NCBI GenBank assembly: GCA_030549775.1
Contig: CM060172.1
Location: 58,285,523-58,349,522, forward strand
DNA: 64,000 nt
Reading direction: 5' to 3'
Origin: Tamarix chinensis
Taxonomy: Eukaryota > Streptophyta > Magnoliopsida > Caryophyllales > Tamaricaceae
Shown here: one piece after another, positions 12,752 to 24,487 of the stretch
Layout of the letters: every line of letters begins with the position of its first letter
Position numbering within the stretch: position 1 is the stretch's first letter
Notes under the pieces: model-generated
The model's database searches: none
Told to the model about the DNA's origin: nothing
What the model saw: the letters and a program-made list of their open reading frames with translations, nothing else
Program-made: the position numbers and the translations under genes

Positions 12752-15700
12752 TGTAACACTCCCAAATTTCATAGTTGAAAATTTTTATTTAATCAAAACC
12801 CATACACTAAGATAAGGGGATGCTACTGTCGTGATCGGCACAAGTCTGACAACACTCTCTCTTAGGCCCCATTCCAAGTCCAAAAGGTCATCATTCAGCC
12901 CCGCCTGACGCATCGAATTTAATGACTCTTTAATCTCACACTCTGATTTCCTGTTAATTATGAACTATTTGGATCATTATGATTTTATGCTCTAACCGGT
13001 TCAATGTCCGGTGAATTTTCTAGCCTTGTGGTTGGTACGAGACTAGAAAGAATAATGCAAACAGGAAAATGTGATAAAAACTAGAAAAGATGAGTCCGAA
13101 CAACACTCTCTATTAGGCCCCATCCCAAGTCCAATAGGTCATCGCTTAGCCCTGCTCGAAGCATCGAATGTGTCACAAGCATCAAACACAACATCTCCTA
13201 CGTACATCAACTCAAAAGGGGCATCTGCTAATGAGAAAGAGCAGCACCTATGAAATGGGTGATCAATATGCTATGTATTGAGCAAGGTAATCATGTAGCT
13301 AAGGCTATACAAGAAAGACAAATAATATAAGTACGTAACCATTTAGCTAAAGCCATACATGGAAGACAGATAATACAAGTAGTGAATCGATCCGGTTAAA
13401 CATAATCATTAGATCTCTCATTATTATTCCTATTTCACACCATCCTTGATTTAAACCTATGCAAGTACGGGAACCCCACTATTATAGCTGGTGGACCAGA
13501 AAACACCCAGGTTAGAACGCACCTAGCCACTATTATTCATCGGTGGAACGATCTCCAGGGCACAAGGCACCTGACCACTATTATTATCGATGGGTCGGTT
13601 TGGCCCCGACTCTTATAGTGTTTGGTTTACTGAGCTCAGAATCCCCCACTATTATAGTCGGTGGACCAGAAACATCTAGGGAAAAACGTACCTAGCCACT
13701 ATTATTCGCCTATGGAATGGTCTCTAGGGCACAAGACACCTGGCCACTATTATCGCCGGTGGACCAGTCTAGGCCTGACTCAATAATCTTTTTCTTTAAA
13801 TGTTGGTGTCTTATTCACCAGATATTTTCATATTCGACATGCATGTCCATTGGAATTTCAGCTCACACACCCCATTCACACCTACTCTCCTGAAAAGCCT
13901 CGTCCCATATCTTAGGACTTCTACGCCTCCCAAAACATCTTGACATCCTTTCCCCCTTTTGCCTTACTTACCATGGAAGCTAAAACTCCTATGTATGTGG
14001 ATCGAGGCCCATTATCCCATATCTCTAGTTTAACTTGCCCTCACCCTCTAGGGTTTTCCCTTTAGAAACCCTAATCTGGCCTATAGGGCATAACCTCTCT
14101 CTATCGTACATGACCCAGGTTCCCTTTGCTCCTAACTCATTACCCCACTCGGTCCACACCCAACACCCCAAATTTACTTTCCATTTTGCACGTGTGGTCA
14201 TGAAACCCTAGTTGGCCAACCCAAACCCTAGCACCTCTCCTTTCTCGTATGTCATCCCCTCATCACCCTCACTCACTGTTTCCCTGTTTGCATGACACAT
14301 ATTTATCTCTCCATCCGACACCCTTCCACTCTCATCCCACACTCCAACCTCTTTCATTAACTCTCCCTTACACACACTTTCCCACTTGGGGTTTTTCTCA
14401 CAAATGCTAGCCAAGTCCCCCATGCACCCTTATACCAACATACATACTATTTTTCATATATGGACTCCAAACACCACAACTACTCTTCCCTCACCTTACT
14501 TAACCCTCAAGTTAAATTTTCCCACATAAAAGCCATCCCCATGTAGAGATTAACCACCCCATGTAAACCTTACTCTCCCTATGCATAATTTATCCTATCC
14601 TCTTATTTTATTCATATTATTCTTTTATTTATCCACCCATAAGTCATAAGAGGCTTCGGCCTTTCGCACTTCCCTCTTACCATTCCACTCTCTTTAATTC
14701 TATCATTTTTCCACAACCTCATCTTACTACTTAGGGACTCCAAGTATGCATGTCAAATAGGGCATCCATACATGAGCACAACACAAGTACACGTTACATT
14801 ACCGTATTACACATGCCATAAAAATACATCCAACTTACCTTATCTTCATGCTTAGCAAGTTGCACTACAAGTGCATAATTCATAGCCACATAATATACAT
14901 ACACATAACCACACACATAAACACACAATACACATATTCAACCTTAACCACATCCTTACCTAAAATGACACCAGGCTTGGAGCGCGCTTCCTACGCCTCC
15001 TTAGGGGTCGGACTTGGTTCACCTATAAGAGGGAAACACTAGAGTTAACTTCCCTCTTATTACTTCATTAGCCCTTAATTGATTTTTAGTAAGAAATAGT
15101 ATTAGTGATGATAATAATAATAGTCTTAGTAGTATTGATAAGGGTATTATCATTAAATTGGCTAACAAATATATTAGTAGTAGTATTAACTAAAATAGGG
15201 CTATTAGTAGTGATGATGATGATAATGATGATAATGGTAGAATAATAATAATAGTAACAGTAATAGTAATAGTAATAAGGCTAAAATAATAATTATACCA
15301 AAATAATTTATACTTAAGTGATAGAAAGGGTTAGGGCACAACTTGAGTGAAGGTGGCAGCTAGGGGGCGGCAGTGTTGGTGGTGGGAGTGCTGGTTTTTT
15401 TGGAAGAGTTAGAATTTGGGGTTGGAATAGAGAGAGGGAGGAGGTGGTTGTGAGGTAGTGGACTCCCTGGACTAAGAGGGTTGCAGTGGTGGTAGTGGCG
15501 TAGTAGGGTGGTGGCACAAGTGGTGGTGGTTATGTGGCCGGGGGTGTTGGAGAAGGAGGGAGGGGGAAGGAGAGGGAGAAAGGGAAAAGTAAGGGTAGGG
15601 GAAGGTAGAGGAAGGTATGTTGGGTTAAGAGGGAGGATGTGGGGGAGGTGATTGTGGCGGAGGAGGTGGAGCACAACAACGATGGGGTGCAAAAGGCAGC

Positions 15701-16772
15701 TCGAGCTGTCCACTTTACACGATCAGGGTGAGTTGTGTAGGGGGAGTTAAGAGTGGTGAGTGGTTTGGTTTGGTGGAGGGTGATGTAGGGAAGGGGTTGG
15801 GTGGTGATTTGGACGGTGGCGTTGCACAACGGCGGCTAAAGGCACGGTGGTGGGGAAAATAGGGTTTTTTTGGGTAGAGCAAAAGGAAGAGAATGGGGGC
15901 ATTGATGGGGTATTGATAGGTCGAGGGAGGAAGAGAGGACAAGGGAGCAGGAGGGGCAAGAGCTTGTCGACCAGTGGTGGCAGGCCGGTAGGAGCCTACG
16001 AATGGTAGGATGCAGGGTTGTAGATGGGGAGAAAAGGAAGGGGAATAAGCATGTAGGGGAGGCAGGTACATGGCAGGTTGGGCTAATAATAGAAAGGAAA
16101 GGGACATGGGAGAGAGAGGAGGAGCAGGTTGGGGCGGTATAGTGGCAGGGAAGGATGGTTGGTAAGTCTGCAGGCATGACCTAAAGCATGAAGGAATGAA
16201 AGGGGAGGAGAAAGAAAAAGAGGGTGGGTTTGCCGGTTGGGGGAAAGAAAGAAAAGAAAGAAAAGAGGAGAGAATCGGGTGGGCAAGGGAAAAAAAAAAG
16301 AAAAAAAAGGGAGTGGGTTGGGCTCCTCACTGGGAAGAGAGGGAGAGAGGGGTTGGGCCACATGGGTGAGCCCAATCGAGGGAAGAAGAGAAGAAAGAAA
16401 AAGAAAAAGGAAGAAAAAGGAAGAAAGAAAAAAGAAAAGGAAGAAAAGGGGAAAAAAGAAAAAGGAAAAATAAGGTGCTTAGGGTGTTTAGGGTCTTTTT
16501 GTATTTTTGAAATTTTTGAAAATAATAAAATTATTAAAAATAAATAATTAAATTCCTTTTTATATTAATTTATAAAATTTTGGGTAATCCTTCCTAAATT
16601 CTATTTTAGTTAGCAAATTACCCTAATATTTCCTAATTTAATCCTATATTATTTCCCTCTTTTTTTGTCTTAACTACTCCCATTATCTTTTAAAAATGTT
16701 ATATTTAATTAATTTCATATATTAGTCCCTATTTTATGATAAATTCTTGAGTTAGGATTTTGGAGTATTACA
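12752..16772 (-). mobile_element. Solo LTR, 4021 bp, minus strand
   Basis: The plus-strand left end is TGTAACACTCCCAAATTTC and the right end is GGAGTATTACA. It is flanked by a perfect 5-bp duplication TCAAC (12747-12751 and 16773-16777). Read on the plus strand it has the 3' tail, the minisatellite at 13480-13790, a low-GC block, a short TAG/TGA microsatellite zone (15090-15260) and a G-rich block (15300-16480). That block is the complement of the family's CT-rich region. There is no internal domain. It interrupts the Copia LTR. Confidence 0.92.
13480..13790 (-). repeat. LTR-internal minisatellite (12752 copy)
   Basis: Units read CCACTATTAT, then CGGTGGA, then a GGGCACAAGGCACCTGACC-like spacer. 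The whole set occurs twice (from about 13480 and about 13640), so there is a higher-order period of about 160-170 bp. Confidence 0.8.
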
Positions 16773-17573
16773 TCAACAAGCTTATATAATGTCTAATATT
16801 TGAACTCTAAGATTAACTTTTTATTAGGAAAAATTGAGACACTAGTTGACCAGTCTATTTTTTATGTGAGAAAATATATTTGTTGAGCCATCATTTCTTG
16901 CATATAACGTAACCAATGGTTTGCTATTTAGAGAGGGTTATAATATATTTTTGTTTCATACTTTAAATAAATTTGAGGAGCTCATTTGTTACATTTATTT
17001 AATTCTTTCATATACTCTCTCATTACCTCTACAGATTTCAAATTTAAACTTTCATATCTCTCATATACTCTCATTTGTTAAGAGTTTTCTTGAGCTCAAA
17101 TATCAAACTCATTAGCTAGAGCGAAAAATTCTTTCATAACTATTAATTTTAGCTAGACTACATACTCTCAATATTTCTCACTTTTACATCTTTTAATTTG
17201 ATAATATTTCATTTTAATCACCACAACAACTCTTAAAAATTGATTATCAAGAGGATGTGTGTGTCTAACATCCCTAGAAAAAGGTAATTGAGTTTCAAGG
17301 CTTATAAATATAGAAAAGGGTAACTAGGCTAAGTTATAAATCAAATCCTATAGGGTCATTGGAATATTAGGTCCATAAACTAATAGATGACTGATCATCA
17401 ATAATCACACAATAGAGTTTCAAATCCAAAAGAGATGGAATTTTGGTAGGGGATGTAGAGGAGAATCAAGACCCTTAAACCACTATAGATCTTGTGTTCA
17501 AAATTGTAATTTGCCATTAGTGTTGTTAAATACTTTATTCACCTACTATAAAGTATCTCTATGAGTTTTCATT

Positions 17574-17585
17574 TGGTATTAGAGC
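17574..17585 (+). promoter_or_regulatory. Decayed primer-binding site (initiator Met tRNA)
   Basis: TGGTATTAGAGC differs by one base from TGGTATCAGAGC, the complement of the 3' end of plant initiator tRNA-Met. It lies two bases after the Copia LTR end at 17571. This fixes the LTR's orientation and 3' boundary. Confidence 0.75.
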
Positions 17586-17589
17586 TTGG

Positions 17590-18560
17590 AGTTTCATCAA
17601 ATCTCGAGATCCTCAAAATATAGATAACTATATGAGTAAAGACTTAGCATCTTCAAAGCTTTGGATATTCATTGGATAAAATTTTATTTTCTATAAGACG
17701 ACAATTAGAAGATTCTTCGGTACACAAAATCAAGACTTATGGTTCGTCATTCAAAATTTCTTGATAGAGATTAGAAAAAACCTTCATCAATTGATTGATT
17801 GATAAACCGATTGAAGAATGGGTGGAGCTATATAAGTAAAGAGCCATATTGAATGATAAAGTTATCTTAATGCCCTATTTTGGCATTAAAGAAGAAGTGT
17901 ATGAATTAATTCAATAATGAACCGACACTAAAGAAATTTGTGAAAAGTTAAATACAACTTATGGTAATGAATAAAAAGAAGAAGAAGTTCCACGTCCCTA
18001 TCTCGTCACTATAATTGAGGAAATTTAAAGTGAAGAGGATGTGGTAACAAATTTCTCTCCTAAGTATAAACTTAATTCATTTACTATGGTTGATAATTGT
18101 TTTAAATTTTTTAATAAATGGAAAGTTAAAATTTCAACTTAAAGAAAATATTTTTCTACTTATCATCAAGGCGTAAAGATTTAAAAAATGAAAATGAAGA
18201 GTTTGCACCTATCGTTAAAAGATTTAAAACTAAGTTGGATGAAAAACTTGAAATGGCTGAAAATCATTCTTTTTCAAAATGTGTTGAAAATAAAATTTGA
18301 AAGATAACTAAAATTTATTACAAAAGCTCTATCTTTTTCAAGAAGAAAACTTATAAAAATAAAGACAAGGCTCACAATTTTGCATGTTTCTCTCATGAAA
18401 TGTTTAGAAACAATATCCATCAACACAAAATGAGATTTTAATTCCCTCTATCTAAAATAATTTAGATTCCAAAGAAGTGTATTTCTATTAACAATGTGTT
18501 GAGAGCTAAACTATATGGACCTAAAATGATATTGGTACCAAAAGTGTGTATTTAAAATTT
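17590..18560 (+). pseudogene. Copia (SIRE-like) gag remnant
   Basis: Reading on from the PBS, the plus-strand frames show the order of a SIRE-type gag despite many stops and frame changes. Around 17830-17990 the frame gives an Ala-Ile-Leu-Asn-like start, KEEVYELI, TKEICEKLNTTYGNE, like the usual 'AK-I-L...KEIWDKL...YEGT' block. Around 18180-18270 a Lys/Glu-rich segment aligns with the region before the zinc knuckle. Near 18520-18545 a 'GPKMILVPK' motif matches the 'PKKIWVPK' linker between gag and protease. No functional protein is possible. Pol (protease, integrase, RT) is absent downstream, so the element is deleted as well as mutated. Confidence 0.7.
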
Positions 18561-19039
18561 CATTATAGGGGAGAAGAAGAAGATGAAGAGGAGCTTGAAG
18601 TATCAAAATTGCAACACCAAAGCATATTTTGCCTCTTTTAAAAGAAAGGAGAATACATGTGAATTTTGCTAACTTTGAGTTGATATTCTCCATTTTAATA
18701 CTACATTGTATTTAATTTGAAATCTTACATGATTGGATGACCAACATGTTCACTTATAAGTCTTATTTGAATTTGACTTATGAAGATTGAACATTATTCA
18801 CTCTAAATTAGTTCATGTTCATTTGATTCCGTAGTGGCTTTGTGATTAATGTTTAGGATTTCAACTACCATTGAAGTGTGAATGCCAATAAGTGATTGAC
18901 ATAATTTGTGATTACATTCCACTTATAAACAATGCATGAAATGGGAAGTGCTTAGGTCATGTTTCATTTGATAACTTCATATCCATGGATTTCAAAGGGA
19001 TATTCTTTAGATGACAACATTCTCATAGTTGATATACAT
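18561..19039 (+). other. Non-coding sequence, probably Copia debris
   Basis: This lies between the gag remnant and the LINE target site. It has scattered stops in all frames and no recognisable domain. It continues at 24488 after the LINE, so the two segments were contiguous before the LINE inserted. Confidence 0.5.
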
Positions 19040-19055
19040 GGATGTCATTTAATGT
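19040..19055 (+). repeat. LINE target-site duplication, left copy
   Basis: GGATGTCATTTAATGT occurs here and, base for base, at 24472-24487 after the LINE. Sequence on both outer sides of the 16 bases differs, so the duplication is exactly 16 bp. Confidence 0.95.
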
Positions 19056-19239
19056 AATAACCAAAGGCCTTGTTCGGATAGTCTCTCTCTCCATGCCCGA
19101 GCTTCCCCCCATGGAACCCGAGCAAGATTGTAGGCTCCATTGATCTTTCGAACATTTTCCTTAAGCTCCAGTCCATTTCAGTGATCTTTTTCCCCTGGTC
19201 TCGACTGTTCAACTGTCACCTCTGTGCGCGCATGGTGCA

Positions 19240-20986
19240 ATGGGGAACATTAAGAGAAACACGCGAAGCCGAATGATGGGGAAAACCCCTATCAGTGCTA
19301 TCCCAAGTTCAAAAAAAGGCGCAAGCTCCAGTGAACCATCTCCAGATGTCTCGAACTCATCAAATTCCAGTATGTCCTTGAAGGATTGTCCCAACGAAGT
19401 GATTTCGAAGAGGAAAAATTGTACCACAATAGATACGGATGTGGGCTCGCTGAGTGGGGACCTTAATTCAGCTTTACATCTTATTCAAGTGTCTAATGAG
19501 GAAAATCAATCCTCCCCAATGCACGAAAATGTGGAAAATTGCCCAATTTTGAACCCCCAATCGACACCTGCAAGAGAAAAGACCCAATTGTTGCAGACGA
19601 ACTCGAGCTTGAAAGAGCCCTTGAACAATTTGACAGAACAAAATCCTACGTCCTCAATGCCCTCCCTTCTATCTGATTCTGAGGATGCAATGGAAGGGGA
19701 GGATCAAAGACCAAAAGAAATGCAGGCTGAGCCCCAATTAACTAAATTCGAGCCAACAAACAATGTAAATGGCGAATCTCAGGTACCTAACTCAAAGCCA
19801 AAAACTTTTGCTGGACTATTCCCTGATATTGCATCAAAAAGATGTGAATTTATACCCCCAAAGGGTGATGTTGTTTGCATTTCCAAGAAAAACATTCAAT
19901 CGGTGAATGAGTCTTGGGGTGCTTGTTTGCTTGGATGTTTTGTTGGGATGAAAGCTGACAGATACCACATGGGGGTGGCTAAGCATACGATTAAACAGCC
20001 GTTTAAATATATCATGCACAGCTCTGGGTGGGTTATTCTGAAATTTGAAGATGAATTTGATAGAAACAGAGCTTTGGCTGGAGGTCCTTACATTATTCAG
20101 GGTAAAGCATTTGTGCTTAAAGATATCCCAAAATTGTTCTCTTTCGGCAAAGAAGAAATTACTAAAATTCCTGTATGGGTTAGATTAGTTAATCTACCCA
20201 TGGAAATGTGGAACTGTGGTGCAATCAGTGAGATTGCCTCGTTTATTGGTAAACCAATACTGATTGATGACTTCACTCTACAAAAATCAAAAATTGAATA
20301 TGGTAGAGGTGCTGGTGGAAATTGATATTAAAGGGAAACTACCAGCTACTATAACTGTCAGAAGTGAGGAGGAAGAATATATCCAACTGATTGAATATGA
20401 GGATCTTCCTTTGGTGTGTGATAGCTGTGGATCCCTTGGTCATTTGACTTCAAACTGCCTGCTGAACCCGACCAAGAAGAAGGAAAACATTGTTAATCAT
20501 GTCTCAAAAGGTAGACAACCACCTTCCCAAAATGCAGCTCCACCAACCACAGTTCCTGTCGAAGACACCAATGACCAAGCTGAACAAAGCAGAAGGCCCA
20601 CACAGAACATGAAGGATGCAGATCCTGAGAAGATAGTTCCTGCAGAGAATAACACCAGGGATAGCTTAGAGATGGGACAGTCGAGCCTTGACACACCTGA
20701 GAGGATTATCCCAGATTCATAAGGTCATACTACAAGAAAAAGAGGGAAGGAACCCCTGACTGTTATGGATCCAGCATTACCTCCCATTGTCCTCCATTAT
20801 CTGTCAAAGAAATCGACCAGGACTGTTAACCCTAGTTCTGCTGACCCTCTGAATCAGGTGGTTGTTGATGGCTGGCAGCAGGTTGTTTCCAAAGCTGCAA
20901 AAAGGAGAAAGAAAGCCACTAACATCAAGCAACTCAGAAGAAGCTCCCAGCCAAGATGGGTATCAAGGCAGGATAAAGTCCCATGA
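19240..20986 (+). pseudogene. LINE ORF1, DUF4283 and CCHC zinc knuckle, frameshifted
   Basis: The ATG at 19240 opens a Ser/Pro/Asn-rich, low-structure region of about 180 residues. A DUF4283-like domain follows at about residues 190-350 (motifs WGACLLGCFVG, HSSGWVILKFED, GGPYIIQGKAF, IPVWVRLVNLPMEMW). A single-base frameshift near 20306 moves the reading frame. The frame then gives VEIDIKGKLP and a CCHC knuckle, CDSCGSLGHLTSNC, near 20418-20460. An in-frame TAA at 20720-20722 breaks the tail, which otherwise runs as a basic region (AAKRRKKA) to a TGA at 20984-20986. That stop overlaps the ORF2 ATG. In plant L1 elements this protein binds RNA in the retrotransposition particle. This copy is broken twice. 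Confidence 0.9.
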
Positions 20987-23900
20987 ATCTACTCCTCTGG
21001 AACATAAGGGGAATGGGCTCTCCCCTGAAACAAAAAGCCCTTAGTCAGTTATGTAATAATAATTCTTGTTCATTACTAGGAATAATGGAATCAAGATTAG
21101 AAGCTTCAGCTGTGCAAAGTTTGAAGGATAATTATTTTAAGAGCTGGCAGCATCATGAAAACTTTCTCAACCACCCCAATGGCAGAATCCTGCTTATGTG
21201 GAATGCAGACAGTATTCACTATCAGCTCCTTGAGATATCTCCTCATACTATTACAGGTATGATAACAGATAAGAAAACTGGTATATCTATTGCTCTAACT
21301 GTGGTATATGGCCTCTATAGTATTAGAGACAGGAAATTTCTATGGGAGACTCTCATGGAACTGGCCAGAACCATGAAGGGCCCTTGGATTGTGGGAGGAG
21401 ATTTCAATTGCCCACTATATTCTGCAGATAGAAGCAGCTTAAGACCTGTCACAGACTATGAGACTACTGATTTCAGGTCTTGCTGCCTAGTCTCCCAACT
21501 CTCTGATGTTCCTGCAACGGGATGCTTCTATACCTTTGTAGGACCAACAGCTAAGAGTAAAATTGATCGGGTTTTACTGAATGCTGAAGGATTTGCTGCC
21601 AAATTTAAAGTCTCTGCAAACTTCTTGCCTCCCGGTAGTGTCTCTGATCATTCACCTTGTTTAATTGTGCTTGGTAATTATCTCCCAAGGAAGAAACATT
21701 TTCATTATTATAATATGTGGAGCCAGCATCCAAAGTTTCTTAGCTTGGTCCATAAAGCATGGAGATATTCGACTTGTGGCACTTCTTAGTTCAGACTTTG
21801 TTGTAAGCTGTCCTCTCTGAAAAAAGATCTTAAACTCTTGAATATGCATGATTTTTCTCATATTGTGGCCAGAGCTAACATTGTAGAGGCTCAATTGAAA
21901 GAATCTAGGAAGAGGTTTTTACTAAGAATTCGGCAAAAGGGATGGAGGCTCTAGCTGATCTTCAGCAAAAAGCCTCCTTTCTTCGAAAAGCTGCAGCTAG
22001 CTTTATAGCACAGATCAATAAAAATAAATTCCTGTTTGGTATGGATCAAAATACCAAATTCTTCTTTGATATGCTGAAGGCCAAAAGAGCCAAATCCAGA
22101 ATTGTAAGATTAATTAGAACCGATGGCACAGCTACCCAGTCTGACGAAGAAATGGAAACAGAGTTCTTACATTATTATCAGGACCTGCTGGGTTCAGACT
22201 CTACTCCGGAGCCCCTGGATAACAATATTATTCTTTCAGGCCCTATTATATCTAAAGATCAGCAGAGATCTTTGATGAAACCTGTTACAAATGCTGAAAT
22301 CAAAGCATGTCTTTTATCTCTGGACAATCACAAAGCCCCAGGCCCGGACGGCTACTCAGCTAAATTCTTCAAAGATTCATGGGAGATTATTGGTGAAGAT
22401 TTTTGTAAGGCCATTCAGGAATTATTCAGGAAGAAGAGGTTGCTCAAATGTATCAACCATGCAGCCCTAGTGCTAATCCCCAAGACTAGTCAAGCAACCT
22501 CAGTCACTGAATTTCGTCCGATAGCATGCTTCTCAACAACATACAAGGTAATTGCAAAAATTATAGCCAACCGCATTGCAGATATTTTTGAAAGTATTAT
22601 AAGCCCTGAATAGGGGGCTTTTGTCAAAAATCGCTTAATGACGGAAAATATTTTCCTGATTCAAGAATTACTGAAAGATTACTCCCGCAAACGAACATCA
22701 CCAAAATGTATGATAAAAGTTGATCTTCGCAAAGCATATGTCATGTTATCATGGAAATTTCTTAGAGATGTCCTGCAGGCTTACAATTTCCCTCTGCCTT
22801 TCATCGATCTTGTGATGGAATGTGTTACCACTACTAGCTTCTCCCTAAAGCTAAATGGGAACATGTTTGGGTTCTTTAAAGGTGCAAGGGGGCTCAAACA
22901 GGGGGACCCATTATCTCCCTATCTCTTTGTGCTCAGCATGGAATACTTCAGCAGACTCATCAAGCAGTTATCCCTGAAGAGGGAGTTCTCCTTCCATTCA
23001 AAATGCAAGCCAATGAGAATTACCCATCTTGCTTTTGCATATGACCTTATCCTTTTTTGCAGAGGGGATACTCCTTCTGTTAATATCTTGATGCAAGGGC
23101 TGGACAGATTCAAAAAATTTTCAGGACTGCAAATTAATCCAGCAAAATCTCAGCTATTTTTTGCAGGGATCAAGGCTCATGTCCAGCAGGAACTCCTCAG
23201 ACTCACTAATATGCCAGTGGGATCCTTCCCTTTTTCGGTACCTGGGGGTGCCTCTCAACCCGTGCAAACTTAAAGCTATTGATTATGAGTCTCTCATCAA
23301 CAAAATCTGTGACCAGCTTAAAGTGTGGAGGGCTAACTCTCTATCTTATGCGGGTAGGATGGAAATTATCAAGTCTATGATCCAAGGCACCCTAGGATTC
23401 TGGTTTTCAATTTTCGCTATCCTAAAAGTGGTTATGAACAGGATTATTGGGCTCTGGCGAAGTTTTCTCTGGCAAGGAAAACCTCCACCGATCGCTTGGA
23501 ATACCATCTGCCTCCCAAGGAAAGAAGGTGGACTGGGCCTCAAAAATTTGCTGGCCTGGAATGCAGCCTTTCTCTTCAAATATGTGTGGTTCCTCCAGGA
23601 TGAAAAAGTAACACTTTGGACGAAATGGATCCATACACATTACCTGCATTCAAAGGATCTGAATCAGTTTACGCCAAAGCAAGATACCTCACATTTTATG
23701 AGGAAGTTGAGCCATTTAAATTTGTACCTAATCCAAAAAATGGGATCACCAAATCAAGCCAAGAATCTCTTGAAATCTTGGGTCCTCCCCTCGGGCTTCT
23801 CCACATTGGCAGCTTACAATTTCTTGCGCGACAAAGGACTGAAGTGGAGACCTCACAGAGTTGTATGGCAGCATATCAAAACAAAAAGATATTCATTCTT

Positions 23901-24291
23901 GCTATGGCTCGCGCTCCACCGCAGATTATATACTCAAGACCCTCTCACAACCCGTGATGGGCCAAAGGAATGCAATTTTTGTCATGTATGTAATGAGACA
24001 CATGATCACCTCTTTTTTGCTTGTCTAGCTATCCAAGAGATTTGGCATCCTCTTCGGACTTGGTTGGGAATTAACAGGGGAGCTACTAATCTATTTAGTG
24101 CTATAAGAATCATCTATAGGAACCATAATAGAAGACATCAAGCTTGGAAGGCTCGAGCTCTTGCGATGGCGTCACTAGTATACCTTATATGGAAAAACCG
24201 AAATGCTATAGTTTTTAAAGGTAAAACTTTTGAGCCCAAGAGTATCATTGTACAAGTTCAGAAATACGTTTACAGAGCTCTATGTAGGTAG
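20983..24291 (+). pseudogene. LINE ORF2, endonuclease and reverse transcriptase, multiply broken
   Basis: The ATG at 20983 begins an apurinic-type endonuclease. WNIRG, IMESR, GGDFN and SDHSP are present, so its catalytic Asn, Glu, Asp and His positions appear kept. A TAG at 21787-21789 and a frame change near 21930 follow. Reverse transcriptase motifs run from about 22290 to 23260: HKAPGPDGYS, FRPIACFS, VDLRKAY, GLKQGDPLSP. A TAG at 22611-22613 interrupts the motif before GAFV. The active-site FADD is FAYD (near 23036), which removes one catalytic Asp. A second frame change near 23238 leads to the thumb and connection region (YLGVPL, GGLGLKNL). It ends with a zinc-binding C-terminus (CNFCHVCNETHDHLFFAC) and a TAG at 24289-24291. 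At least two stops, two frameshifts and one active-site loss make it inactive. Confidence 0.93.
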
Positions 24292-24471
24292 GCTCTGCTG
24301 GTGAAGCAGATCTCCCCATTTTTTGGTTCATCTTGATTCCCCATTAATTTTGTTAGATAGTGAGTCCGGGTTCCCATCTAAAAGAACCCAGGCACACTAC
24401 CTTGTAACTCCAGGGGATGCCCTGTGTTTTGTACATTCTTCTCACATATATATATTTACCAATTTTACCGG

Positions 24472-24487
24472 GGATGTCATTTAATGT
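24472..24487 (+). repeat. LINE target-site duplication, right copy
   Basis: Exact repeat of GGATGTCATTTAATGT at 19040-19055. It marks the 3' end of the LINE at 24471. Confidence 0.95.

Larger units (their letters stand above)
11970..17571 (+). mobile_element. SIRE/Maximus-like Copia 5' LTR, split by solo LTR 12752-16772
   Basis: The proposed LTR runs from TGTTCATAGTTTATAC at 11970 to GAGTTTTCA at 17571. A decayed initiator-Met primer-binding site and Copia gag remains follow directly. Without the inserted 4-kb LTR and one copy of its target duplication the length is about 1.58 kb. The 3' end and orientation are fixed by the PBS. The 5' edge is less certain: it is taken as the first TG after the preceding LTR. 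No 3' LTR partner was found in the window. Confidence 0.6.
19056..24471 (+). mobile_element. Complete L1-type LINE retrotransposon, 5416 bp
   Basis: The element is delimited by a perfect 16-bp target-site duplication. It has a short 5' UTR (19056-19239), ORF1 (DUF4283-like RNA-binding protein with a zinc knuckle), ORF2 (endonuclease, reverse transcriptase, zinc-binding C-terminus) and a 3' UTR of about 180 bp. Both ORFs carry stops and frameshifts and a key reverse transcriptase residue is changed, so it is dead. No poly(A) tail is present: the 3' end reads ATATATATATTTACCAATTT then TACCGG. It sits within decayed Copia sequence and is younger than that element. Confidence 0.95.

Noticed and set aside
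15314..16547. Many overlapping open frames on both strands (60-130 residues)
   Set aside because: They lie in the G-rich block of a solo LTR, are Pro/Ser/Leu- or Lys/Glu/Gly-rich by composition, overlap in several frames, and match no family.
5472..16772. Reading the large TGTAA...TTACA units as DNA transposons with terminal inverted repeats
   Set aside because: The 5-bp duplications, TG...CA ends and position-specific internal order fit LTRs better. No transposase is present. Kept only as an alternative in the findings.
20493..20696. Minus-strand open frames opposite LINE ORF1
   Set aside because: Shadows of the ORF1 coding strand.
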